This document shows positions 47,244 through 56,219 of a stretch of 64,000 nucleotides of DNA, piece by piece; positions within the stretch are counted from its first letter, which is position 1, and the number at the start of each line of letters is the position of its first letter. A program made the position numbers and the translations under genes. This DNA comes from Leptobrachium leishanense (lineage: Eukaryota; Chordata; Amphibia; Anura; Megophryidae). Location of the stretch: positions 352,804,942 to 352,868,941 of the forward strand of contig CM019063.1 in NCBI GenBank assembly GCA_009667805.1. The letters are read 5' to 3'. The notes beneath the pieces are model-generated. The model saw only the letters and a list, made by a program, of their open reading frames with translations. It ran no database searches and was not told where the DNA came from.

Positions 47244-47696
47244 TGTAATCTACATATTATGGACATTATATTCTAGGATGTGCGTGTTTTATAAGTTGTC
47301 ATCTGTCTCCCTGTGTTGGATTTGAATGTGGTTTTAAATCCAAACCAGCGGCAAAACCGTCAGTATGAAAACCTTCTTTTGGGTTTAGAGGCATACCTGC
47401 TTTTAAGAAATTTAAGCCTTGTCTGGGCACTCGTACCGTGCACAGACAATAACTGAAGGTCTCCGCAGATATGTCAATGACCCATAGGAACGAGTAGATT
47501 GATCTTCACTCAGATACTGATCACTCTGAGCAGTATCTGAATGGGGTCCATATTGACAAGTGACGGGGATGGTCGGACAAACATGGCTGACGGGGACCAT
47601 GGAGATATCTCAGGGATGAGTCATCTCCAGGAGGCCAGTCGGTCATTCTAGTCGACTCCCCTGTCCTTTTGATATGTAAATGTAATTACTGGGCAA
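47244..47696 (+). repeat. ERV2 5' LTR, first part
   Basis: It matches the 3' LTR from 63441 on. It starts TGTAATC at the satellite border and is interrupted at 47696 by PLE2. The rest of the LTR resumes at 54061. Confidence 0.88.
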
Positions 47697-47818
47697 GAAG
47701 GAGGGGGGGTTCCTAGTGGCGCAACAGTTATATACAACAAGTATCAATGTCGTACCTTGAATCAACAGATGTATATATATCTAAATGATTCACAATCATG
47801 CAGCTTCACTAGTGCAAT
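47697..47818 (-). repeat. PLE2 terminal repeat, 3' copy
   Basis: 122 bp from GAAGGAGGGGG to CTAGTGCAAT, matching 53939-54060 in the same orientation: the pLTR-like direct repeat of PLE2. Confidence 0.93.
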
Positions 47819-48078
47819 TTCAGAATAAAGTGCTGGTGTCACAATTGGTGTGGTACTAAAGTGCAGTAGTTTACACAATATCAAAAGTGCAACAGTTCAT
47901 ACGGTATTAAAAATGCAGCAGTTTATGCATTAATAAAGTGCAACAGTGACAGCCTGAGTGCGTAGGGAGGGCTTGATATAGCACGTTGATAGATACTTGA
48001 GAAAAAAGAAAGGTGGCGCAGATGTCTGCGTCGGCGTTATGGTGATTGGTGCAGTCTTAGTGTACAAAATGACCTTAC

Positions 48079-49302
48079 ACTTGTTTCTTATGTGTATTGA
48101 AGGTCTACTGTCCTTAGTATCTCTATCTTCCAGAAGTCCTAAGGTAACAGAATGTGCACTGAACGTGCTCTGCCTTGTGCTTGATGCAGCAGTTCCTCCT
48201 ATGACGTTGGTTAACTCCGCTCGAAAATGGGAGATAAAGAACGGGGGGAAGAGAGAAAAGACAATGATAGTGCAGCAGCGTTTTATGCTAGTAAAATCTC
48301 TTGTGCTCAATAATTGCACACTTACAAGAGCCAGAGCCACTTAAATCCGGGCTCTGGAGTTGAACTCCTGGTGTCAACTATAGGGTGACCACTTCCCTTC
48401 TTTACTGTGACGCCTTCACCTCAGGTGGAGAGACATAAACAGGGGGAGAAAAAGTGCTCTCATGGCACAGCATCAGTGGTTACAGACTTGTTACAAAAGA
48501 AGGGGGGTTGGTTACACTCACCAATTGAGGAGCCTTATTGTTCCAGGCTCAACTGCTGTGCGTATGGTACTACTTGGTGGTGAGTACCGGTACCTCTTTA
48601 CAGCTGCTACTTCGGATGCTGGCTGTGGTGTCCGTGTGGATCCTGGGCAACTTGCCTTATCAAGTTGGTTCACCAATACAAATATAGTGAACTTGTTTCT
48701 TATGTGTATTGAAGGTCTACTGTCCTTAGTATCTCTATCTTCCAGAAGTCCTAAGGTAACAGAATGTGCACTGAACGTGCTCTGCCTTGTGCTTGATGCA
48801 GCAGTTCCTCCTATGACGTTGGTTAACTCCGCTCGAAAATGGGAGATAAAGAACGGGGGGAAGAGAGAAAAGACAATGATAGTGCAGCAGCGTTTTATGC
48901 TAGTAAAATCTCTTGTGCTCAATAATTGCACACTTACAAGAGCCAGAGCCACTTAAATCCGGGCTCTGGAGTTGAACTCCTGGTGTCAACTATAGGGTGA
49001 CCACTTCCCTTCTTTACTGTGACGCCTTCACCTCAGGTGGAGAGACATAAACAGGGGGAGAAAAAGTGCTCTCATGGCACAGCATCAGTGGTTACAGACT
49101 TGTTACAAAAGAAGGGGGGTTGGTTACACTCACCAATTGAGGAGCCTTATTGTTCCAGGCTCAACTGCTGTGCGTATGGTACTACTTGGTGGTGAGTACC
49201 GGTACCTCTTTACAGCTGCTACTTCGGATGCTGGCTGTGGTGTCCGTGTGGATCCTGGGCAACTTGCCTTATCAAGTTGGTTCACCAATACAAATATAGT
49301 GA
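48079..49302 (-). repeat. Two tandem 612-bp units in the PLE2 3' region
   Basis: 48079-48690 and 48691-49302 look identical by eye. They lie downstream of the hammerhead on the minus strand. Short open frames inside (for example 48119-48340 and its copy) have no recognisable motif and I do not call them genes. Confidence 0.92.
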
Positions 49303-49433
49303 CTAGATAAGTATTGGGATAAAAAATTTTTAATTCATATACAAAAATATGGGTTACAAGTGCAATGGGTTACATTTGCAATCAATATAGAAGAGAGGGA
49401 AAAAGGAAATGAATAAAAATAGAAATAAAAGCT

Positions 49434-49473
49434 CGAGACGCGTTTCGGCGCAATCCTGCGCCTTCCTCAGTCG
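49434..49473 (-). ncRNA. Hammerhead ribozyme motif of PLE2
   Basis: The minus strand reads CGA (stem I), CTGAGGA core, stem II GGCGCA-GGAT-TGCGCC (six pairs), GAAA, minimal stem III ACGCGT with GTC, then TCG pairing back to CGA. All core positions fit CUGANGA...GAAA...UH. Stem I is short (three Watson-Crick pairs). It shares CTGAGGA and GAAACGCGTC with the PLE1 motif though the elements differ elsewhere. Cleavage would follow C at 49437 (complement of G). Confidence 0.8.
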
Positions 49474-49474
49474 G

Positions 49475-50427
49475 TGTGCAAAAAAAAGTGAAATATGAGG
49501 ATGGTTCATCGTCCCTTTTTATTCAGAGGGCTCCTGTGTGTATTCCTCGTGTTTTTTTGAGGTTACTTCCGGGTTCGCATGGCGTCGCGATCACGTGGTG
49601 CCGTTCGCGTCATCCGATGGCGCCGCGGCCATCTTGGGTGTGCGTTCCGGCACTGTTTGCGTTCCATTCGCTGGATCTAGTTCGCCGGTTGCGTTTCTGC
49701 GGATTTGGAAGGGCAAGCGAAGCTGGAATATGCAGTAGTCTGCTCTGTACAGTAGTACTTGGTCCTAGGACAGTTTTTCAGTGCTGTATTTGCTTATAAC
49801 GTATTCATAATCTCCCTTTCATGATTGCAGCAGAGATCACTTATGATGCATAACGTCCAATATACAGTACGGTGTAAATACATGATGATACATTCTTAGG
49901 TGGTATTGTTTGACAGAGGTCACATGATAAGGAGTATAGTGACTGCGTGTAATAGGGCTATATCACACTAAATGAGCCCTTGAGGGAAAGTGTACCTGAA
50001 CTATTGGGAAAGAGAGTAGTAAATACATATACCAGCCTCATTGATACAAATGTCTGAGTCCATTACAGACTTGAGTAGATGGGAGATTTCTAATGATAGG
50101 AGAAGAGGGAAGGAAGATAAATTACAAATATTCTTAAATGCGTGGAGATAAAAGAGCGGCCATAAAAAAGGGGGGGGGAGGAGATAAAAATGGGAGATAT
50201 AAATAGGAGATAAAAACGTGGGACTCAGAGATTAAAAGTCTCCATTGACCAGCATGATAATGCGTAAGACAATTAAATTGGAGTAAAAATAATAATATGG
50301 ATAGAAATATACAGATAAAAATATAGATAAAAATGGAGATAAAAATCAATAAAGTGCTTAGTGATCATCTTAAAACTGGGCATAAGATAAGCGCAATGGC
50401 GGAAAGGATGGGGGTCTGGTCGTGGGT
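49475..50427 (-). other. PLE2 3' untranslated region
   Basis: No supported gene. It includes A/T-rich GATAAAAAT-type repeats (50180-50345) downstream of ORF2. Confidence 0.6.
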
Positions 50428-52773
50428 TTAACAATTAAGAAAATGGCAAAGTTCGAAATCCGCATTGAGTCCTCGTGGTTGCATCGTGTCTAGTCTGAAG
50501 ATCCAACTCATTTCTATCTGCCCAATTAGTTTGTCTAGGTTACCACCTCTCCATGGTACCTCAATTTTCTTTATGCCAACAAAGTTGAGTCCTTCTGGAT
50601 TTTGGGCGTGCTTGAGTTTGAAATGCAGTGGGACGCTGTGTTTTTCATAACCATTCCTAATATTTCTAATATGCTCTTGGATGCGGATATTGAGTGGTCT
50701 CGTGGTCCTACCTACATATTTCAGCCCACATGGACAGGTTAATAAGTAGATAACGTTCTTTGTAAAGCAGGTGATGACTTCTTTGATCGCGATTGGTCCT
50801 GTGGTTCCGTTTACTTGTGCGATAATTTGTTTTTTACTCCTTGTATTTCGGCAATTTAGGCAATTGCCGCACTGGTGAAATCCCTTCTGTATATTGAAGT
50901 GATTCGGTCGTGCAAGTGTATTGTGTGTGTGCCTATGCGTTAACTTCATTTTGAGGTTGTTCACACCTCGGCAGATGAGTCTTGGGTTTTCAGGCAGTAT
51001 ATCCTTCAGCATCGGGTCTCTTTTCAATATTGGCCAATATTTCCTTATAGTTCTTCTAATGATTCTATTCTGTGCGTTATAAGAAAATACGAAGGGTACA
51101 TGTTGATTGATGTTTGGTGCTCTAACCTTCTTTTTCAATATTCCTGCACGTTCCCGGTTTCTGATCTCCGACCTTACGTCTTCTAGATCGGCCGGATTGT
51201 ATCCTTTCTCAATAAAATCACTTTTCAGTTTCTCCGATTGTGTGTCGTAAGTATTCAGATCCGTACAGTTCCTTCTTATCCTGAGAAATTGTCCTTTGGG
51301 GACATTGTCAAGCCACTGGGGTAGGTGGCAGCTCGTTTTCTCTATAAAGCTGTTTACATCTACTTTCTTAAAGTACGTCTTCGTCCGGATTTCATTCTCA
51401 TGGATAAAAATACTCAGGTCTAAAAAATTAATGCATTCACTGCTCCAGGTCGTGGTAAGTTTAATCCCTCTGTTATTTTGGTTTAAGCTTGCCAGAAAGT
51501 CACGTAGGGTGTTCATATCTCCTCTCCAAATAAAAAAGATGTCATCTATGTATCTTTTATAGATGACAAGGTGGTCGCAATACAGTGGTAAAAAAGTGTT
51601 TTCCCAGGAAGACATAAAAAGATTCGCGTAGGATGGGGCAAAACGTGTCCCCATCGCCGTGCCATTAAGCTGTAAGTAAAAGTCGTTATCAAAATAAAAA
51701 TAATTGTTCTCTAAAATCAATCTAATACCTTCTAAAATGAACTCGATTTGATCTGGCTGTAAAGTGTCGGTGCTTGTTAGAGAATCTTCAACGGCCCTAA
51801 CCCCTTCATTGTGTGGGATGATGGTGTACAGTGATTGTACATCACTGGTGACTAGTAATAGGCCTTCTTCCCATTTGACTTCTTTCAGAATTTGCAGAAT
51901 TTCTGTGGTGTCCTTCAAGTGTGCTGCGGTGTTGACGACATATGGTTGCAACTGATGATCTAAGTACTCTGATACTCGACTTGATACTGAGCCTACACCT
52001 GAAATGATAGGTCTTCCCGGAGGGTTAATTGGATCTTTGTGGATCTTTGGTAAAAAGTAGAACACGGGGGTCCTGGGATGTTCTACTTTAAGATATTTAT
52101 ATTCGTGATTGTTGAGAATGCCCAGAACGTGTCCCCGTTCCAGGTATTCGTCAAATTTGGTCTGGATATCTTTTGTTGGATTCTTATTGAGCTTCTTGTA
52201 CGTCGTTACATCTCCCAGAATTTTCTCCGCCTCTTCTCTATAATAGTCTGCAGTCATAATTACCGTACCTCCGCCTTTGTCAGCAGGTTTGATTTCGATT
52301 TGTTCATTGGAGACTAGTTCCTTAAGCGCTTTCTTTTCGTTCTTTGTGAGGTTGTCTGATCTGGTGGATGTCTTGACTCTTCCTAGGTCTGTCATTACCA
52401 TTTGCTCGAAGGTGCTTATCTCCTGTGAAATCAGGGATTTGGGGAAAAAAGTGGATTTGTCTTTGAGGGTGGTGTGCTTATAGAAGTGGACCGGATTCTC
52501 TTTTTCTACCGGATTTTTCATGAAATACTTTTTGAGACAGAGATTCTTTTTAAACTTCTGGAGATCAATATATACATTGAACAGATCCATGTGGGCTGTG
52601 GGTGCATATTTCAGTCCCTTTTTCAATACTTTCGTTTGGGCGTCCGTTAGTGTAACACTTGTCAAATTATAGATTCCTCCGTTCTGCCCTGTTTCTCTTT
52701 TCGTCTTCGATTTTCTTCTGAATTTTCCTGATCTGCGTCCTCTTCTTGATGAGATCTTTTCCCTGGGGACCAT
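50428..52773 (-). CDS. PLE2 ORF2, reverse transcriptase plus GIY-YIG endonuclease (open)
   Basis: 781 codons from ATG 52773, uninterrupted. The N-terminus is basic. RT blocks: IKPADKGGGTVIM, LPKIHKDP, NPPGRPIISG, TSDVQSLYTIIPH (motif A, catalytic Asp), LNGTAMGTRFAPSYANL (B), KRYIDDIFFIW (C) and NFLDLSIF. Then a CGNCLNCR zinc-type linker and the GIY-YIG domain: TCFTKNVIYLLTC, CPCGLKYVGRTTRPL, RIQEHIR, EKHSV. Motif A has Ile where PLE1 has Asn (YTIIPH against YSNIPH). The start is uncertain because ORF1 overlaps by 112 bp in another frame; ORF2 may be made by reinitiation or frameshifting. It could be active. Confidence 0.95.
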   Translation of the reverse strand: MVPREKISSRRGRRSGKFRRKSKTKRETGQNGGIYNLTSVTLTDAQTKVLKKGLKYAPTAHMDLFNVYIDLQKFKKNLCLKKYFMKNPVEKENPVHFYKHTTLKDKSTFFPKSLISQEISTFEQMVMTDLGRVKTSTRSDNLTKNEKKALKELVSNEQIEIKPADKGGGTVIMTADYYREEAEKILGDVTTYKKLNKNPTKDIQTKFDEYLERGHVLGILNNHEYKYLKVEHPRTPVFYFLPKIHKDPINPPGRPIISGVGSVSSRVSEYLDHQLQPYVVNTAAHLKDTTEILQILKEVKWEEGLLLVTSDVQSLYTIIPHNEGVRAVEDSLTSTDTLQPDQIEFILEGIRLILENNYFYFDNDFYLQLNGTAMGTRFAPSYANLFMSSWENTFLPLYCDHLVIYKRYIDDIFFIWRGDMNTLRDFLASLNQNNRGIKLTTTWSSECINFLDLSIFIHENEIRTKTYFKKVDVNSFIEKTSCHLPQWLDNVPKGQFLRIRRNCTDLNTYDTQSEKLKSDFIEKGYNPADLEDVRSEIRNRERAGILKKKVRAPNINQHVPFVFSYNAQNRIIRRTIRKYWPILKRDPMLKDILPENPRLICRGVNNLKMKLTHRHTHNTLARPNHFNIQKGFHQCGNCLNCRNTRSKKQIIAQVNGTTGPIAIKEVITCFTKNVIYLLTCPCGLKYVGRTTRPLNIRIQEHIRNIRNGYEKHSVPLHFKLKHAQNPEGLNFVGIKKIEVPWRGGNLDKLIGQIEMSWIFRLDTMQPRGLNADFELCHFLNC

Positions 52774-53771
52774 CCTCTTCTGAGGGTACTGAGGTTCCTG
52801 TTTGTTGGTCGCTGGGCCTGGTGAAAATCCACCTGGTTTTCAAGGACTTCATACCTATTGTTGGTGGGGAGTGGTGGCTGATCATAATACTGATCTCCAT
52901 CGTCTCTTTGGTTGTTCTGCCAGGGTCTTCTTTGTGGTGGTTGATAGGTCCGATTCTGTTGGTGATACTGGGGTTGGTTATTCCTGTAGGAGTCATATCT
53001 CCAGTTGTTCCTGTAGTCTCCATTCGGTGGTCTATAGTAAGGTCTATCATTATACGATCTCCCGTTGTATCGGCCTTGATTATATTGTTGCTGCCTTGTC
53101 ACTCTTTGGGGTAACGGTGTCCTATAGGGTACCCTACCCTGTTGTGACTTCTGACGTGTGGGTGTTTGGAAGCGTGATTTTGGTGTGACTCGTGTCAAGT
53201 CTAGGGGGGTCTTCGTTGGTTCTGGGTGCTGATCATCCAAATCCTCAGCATTTCCCTGTCTCCAGACGTTCCCTTTCTTATAATCTGACATGTCTCTCAG
53301 GTATTTCTTCTTTTTTCTTTCTTTGACGTCCTCGTTGAGTTTGTCTAAATCCTTCTCGAGTCGCCCTATATAGGAGTTTACTTCTTGTTCCGAAGTTGCT
53401 CTCAAGAGTTTCTCGTGGGTCTTAGTGATGTTGTCATTTAACTCTATCAAGATCTCATTTCTTCTTTCAATAATGACTTTCATACTGTGTATAGAAAAGC
53501 CTTCCAGCATTTTCTCCCATCTTTCTCGGAGTATGTGGTCTTCGTTATCGCCTGCTAGGCTTTTAGAAAAGCGTAGCCCTCTAGGCACCATGTTGTCCTT
53601 GACGTATTTATTGAGAGTGGTGACATCCCATTTGTTCCTGATTTCTCTTTTCAGGTCTCTCTCAAGTTGTTTCCTTAATGTATGTATGTCATTCAGCTGG
53701 TCACTAAATTGGGTGCTTGTGTCACCGAATATTTCGTCGTTACAGTGACCAAATTTGGACCTGAACTCCAT
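52662..53771 (-). CDS. PLE2 ORF1, accessory protein (open)
   Basis: 369 codons from ATG 53771. Residues 1-165 are charged with likely coiled coil and include VPRGLRFSKS and WEKMLEGF, blocks shared with PLE1 ORF1. Residues 195-300 are Arg/Gln/Asn/Tyr-rich with many YNGR/YRNN-type repeats, as in RNA-binding low-complexity tails. The C-terminus is Glu/Arg-rich. It overlaps ORF2 by 112 bp, and ORF2 lies in the -1 frame relative to it. Conservation of the block and of the ORF order between PLE1 and PLE2 supports a real protein. The function is unknown; particle formation or RNA binding is only an inference. Confidence 0.85.
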   Translation of the reverse strand: MEFRSKFGHCNDEIFGDTSTQFSDQLNDIHTLRKQLERDLKREIRNKWDVTTLNKYVKDNMVPRGLRFSKSLAGDNEDHILRERWEKMLEGFSIHSMKVIIERRNEILIELNDNITKTHEKLLRATSEQEVNSYIGRLEKDLDKLNEDVKERKKKKYLRDMSDYKKGNVWRQGNAEDLDDQHPEPTKTPLDLTRVTPKSRFQTPTRQKSQQGRVPYRTPLPQRVTRQQQYNQGRYNGRSYNDRPYYRPPNGDYRNNWRYDSYRNNQPQYHQQNRTYQPPQRRPWQNNQRDDGDQYYDQPPLPTNNRYEVLENQVDFHQAQRPTNRNLSTLRRGWSPGKRSHQEEDADQENSEENRRRKEKQGRTEESII

Positions 53772-53938
53772 CTTAAATGGGGAGCTGCCTCTATACCTAT
53801 CGAGAATCAGGTGGGAAATACGGGAAAAAAATGAGGATCGGTATGGGCGCTCTTGTCTAGGTGTGGGTGCTAATTTTGATTTGCTGCCGTCTAGGAAATG
53901 GCACAGATTCTCGAATGGGTGTGCAGATATCAGAGAAA

Positions 53939-54060
53939 GAAGGAGGGGGGGTTCCTAGTGGCGCAACAGTTATATACAACAAGTATCAATGTCGTACCTT
54001 GAATCAACAGATGTATATATATCTAAATGATTCACAATCATGCAGCTTCACTAGTGCAAT
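53939..54060 (-). repeat. PLE2 terminal repeat, 5' copy
   Basis: Same 122 bp as 47697-47818. Its last three bases overlap the target duplication. Confidence 0.93.
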
Positions 54061-54356
54061 TACTGGGCAACCTGGTTTTCTGTTGTACAGCCAGGGCTAT
54101 TGTTGTGCTATTTGTCTAATAAATTAAACTTACCAGGAGCCACAGGGGCACTTGGCCAGAGGATTTCCAGCTTGAAGCAGCGTGTTTGTCTGATTCCTCC
54201 TAGGATAGAGAAGTACTTCGTGCCTTATACAGAAAGATCTAAATATAGCGTGTATTTTTATAGTGACGGATTTGTTTGTACTGGGCGCACTTTAATACTG
54301 AAGTGTACCTTTTTAGTACACCAGGACTTTATGCGCAAAGACCAAACTTTCCATAA
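54061..54356 (+). repeat. ERV2 5' LTR, second part
   Basis: It resumes the LTR with CTGGGCAACCTGGTTTTC, has AATAAA at 54118-54123 and probably ends at CCATAACA near 54356. TGGCGAGCC follows and may be the primer-binding site; the tRNA is not identified. Confidence 0.75.
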
Positions 54357-56219
54357 CAATTGGCGAGCCTTGTATTAGGAGCTGACGTGGATTCCAGAGC
54401 AGCTTGCCAAAGGAGGGAGATTGGATTCTTGGCTTTGGACAACCAGAAAAAGCCGGCGAAGTTGGTAAGACTTTATTTTCAGTTTTTGAAATTTCTGTTG
54501 TCCTAGAGCCAGCATCTGGTCTCTCTGCAAGCTGTTGCGGTAATCCACGCCCAGCAAAAGAATCTCTCTTTTTGCTTTTTCACTCTTTGTGTATAAGGAC
54601 AGGGGATTAATATCTGTACATAGAGGGATAGGGGTATTGGCTGGGGATAGAGTCTATATTTTGCAAATCCCTGGTCAATACATCCAAGAGGGTTTTTGTA
54701 CGGGGTTTATGTATGGAGTTTTCTGGATGTTTTAAAAGTGTGACTGGGTTATTTTCATAGTGCTGGTCACCGTGTGAAATAACTTTTAGTTTGTAAATGG
54801 TGGTGGATCTGAAGTTGATTATGACATGTGGGGTGATCATTACAGGGTATCGTTTTTGTTGTAACTTTTATGTTTGTAAGAGGTGGTTTTGGTTTGTAAA
54901 GGCAGCATTTCCTTTGTTAACATTTGCACAGGAGAGACCGCAAGTGAAGGATTTTTATGCTGCTTGCTCCAATTTTCAGGGGTAGGGCACAGGGAATAGG
55001 ATGAAACTGTTTTGTTTAATTTGGGTTTTTATTGCTGGATTTTGGAGACACCATTTTGTCATCCTTTGTGTGACACCATGTGCTCACCCACCATCTTGTT
55101 GAAGCTCAACCCACCATCTTGTTGGAGCTCAACCCACCATCTTGTTGGAGCTCAACCCACCATCTTGTTGGAGCTCAACACTTCAATGTTCTTGAACCCA
55201 GGACATACTTGAAAACGAGAGAAATATCAATGTATCCATCCTGGTAAAATCCTTTATAAATAAATAAATAAATAAATAACCCACCATCTTGTTGGAGCTC
55301 AACCCACCATCTTGTTGGATCTCAACCCACCATCTTGTTGGAGCTCAACCCACCATCTTGTTGGAGCTAAACCCACCATTTTGTTTGTAGTTAAATTTTT
55401 GTTTGTTCTCAGGTTTAACTATTTTTGTATTTTTATACAGGAAGCAGATTTCAGTAAAGCGGTTGCGGTTTTTATACTGAATTTTGAGTTTAAGTGAAAT
55501 CTTTACTTTGTACTGAGCTTCGTTAGTTAAGCTTGGTCTTACTATCTAAGAATTTCTGCACCTTTAGTGGTGATTTTATTTTTTATTGGTATTACAGTAG
55601 AAAAGAAAGATTTGTTTTTTTTTTTAAAAAAAAAAGGAAAAAAAAATATTTTTATATTTACTTTCCATAGGCAGATTGTGCAAACGACAATAACACGCTT
55701 TTATGGGTTCATAGTTGCTTTGCGCAGCGAGTAGTTTATTTCAGTTTTGAAGTTCAGACGGTTTGTTAGCTTCATTTGGTGACAGTGATTCAGGAGTTGT
55801 ACGATGCCTCATTACAACTAGCAAATAGACAGAAGAAGGCTATCCCCATTTAACTTCTGTATTGAGAGAAGCCACATTGTTCTGTAGAGAAAGAGGATAG
55901 TCATTGTGCTGTGTGGTTTAATCTGGCGACGCAGTGTACGGTCGTACAGCGTATATGTTTGTGTATGCATACACTGTGAGGGGTAGAGACATAATTCGGG
56001 AAGGGGGGTTGTTGACTAATCGTTTGGGGCATAGTTCTGTACCAAACCTGTTGGGACAACAAGCCATAGAGTTACACGTCGCCTCGGTTAGGGTCTCTAG
56101 TTGGAGGACTATAGTGGTTATAGTCTGACAATCCACCGTGAAAGACGACACCAGGCGGTGCTCTCCTAAATTGGTGCAAGGGTTTCCCTGGACGCAGGGG
56201 TAAGCCGATTCGAATCGCC
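54357..56219 (+). other. ERV2 5' leader
   Basis: About 1.85 kb between LTR and gag with no supported gene. It contains a 23-bp minisatellite (55085-55380), an A/T homopolymer zone (55610-55650) and a CAGGTAAG-free run of short open frames. GGAGGACTATAGTGG-type sequence lies close to the gag start but I assign no signal. Confidence 0.55.
55085..55380. repeat. 23-bp minisatellite split by a SINE-like tail
   Basis: Units of CCACCATCTTGTTGGAGCTC plus AAC recur about eight times, four before and four after an interruption at about 55173-55278. The interruption reads CTTGAAAACGAGAG, AATGTATCCATCCTGG and ends in (TAAA)n, like the 3' tail of a retroposed short element. A similar AATGTATCC...CCTGGTAAAAT tail is at 58500-58530. 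Confidence 0.85.

Larger units (their letters stand above)
47697..54057 (-). mobile_element. PLE2, Penelope-like element with open ORF1 and ORF2
   Basis: It inserted into the ERV2 5' LTR with the 13-bp duplication AATTACTGGGCAA (47684-47696 and 54058-54070). On the minus strand, in order: a 122-bp terminal repeat (54060-53939), ORF1, ORF2, a 3' untranslated region, a hammerhead motif (49473-49434), two identical-looking 612-bp units, and a second copy of the 122-bp repeat (47818-47697). Both ORFs are uninterrupted, unlike every other element here. Confidence 0.93.

Noticed and set aside
47930..48956. Paired open frames of 115-164 codons on both strands in the PLE2 3' region
   Set aside because: They lie in duplicated non-coding units, overlap on opposite strands and show no recognisable motif.
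54357..54380. A defined tRNA for the ERV2 primer-binding site
   Set aside because: TGGCGAGCC follows the probable LTR end but I could not match the full 18 bases to a tRNA by eye.
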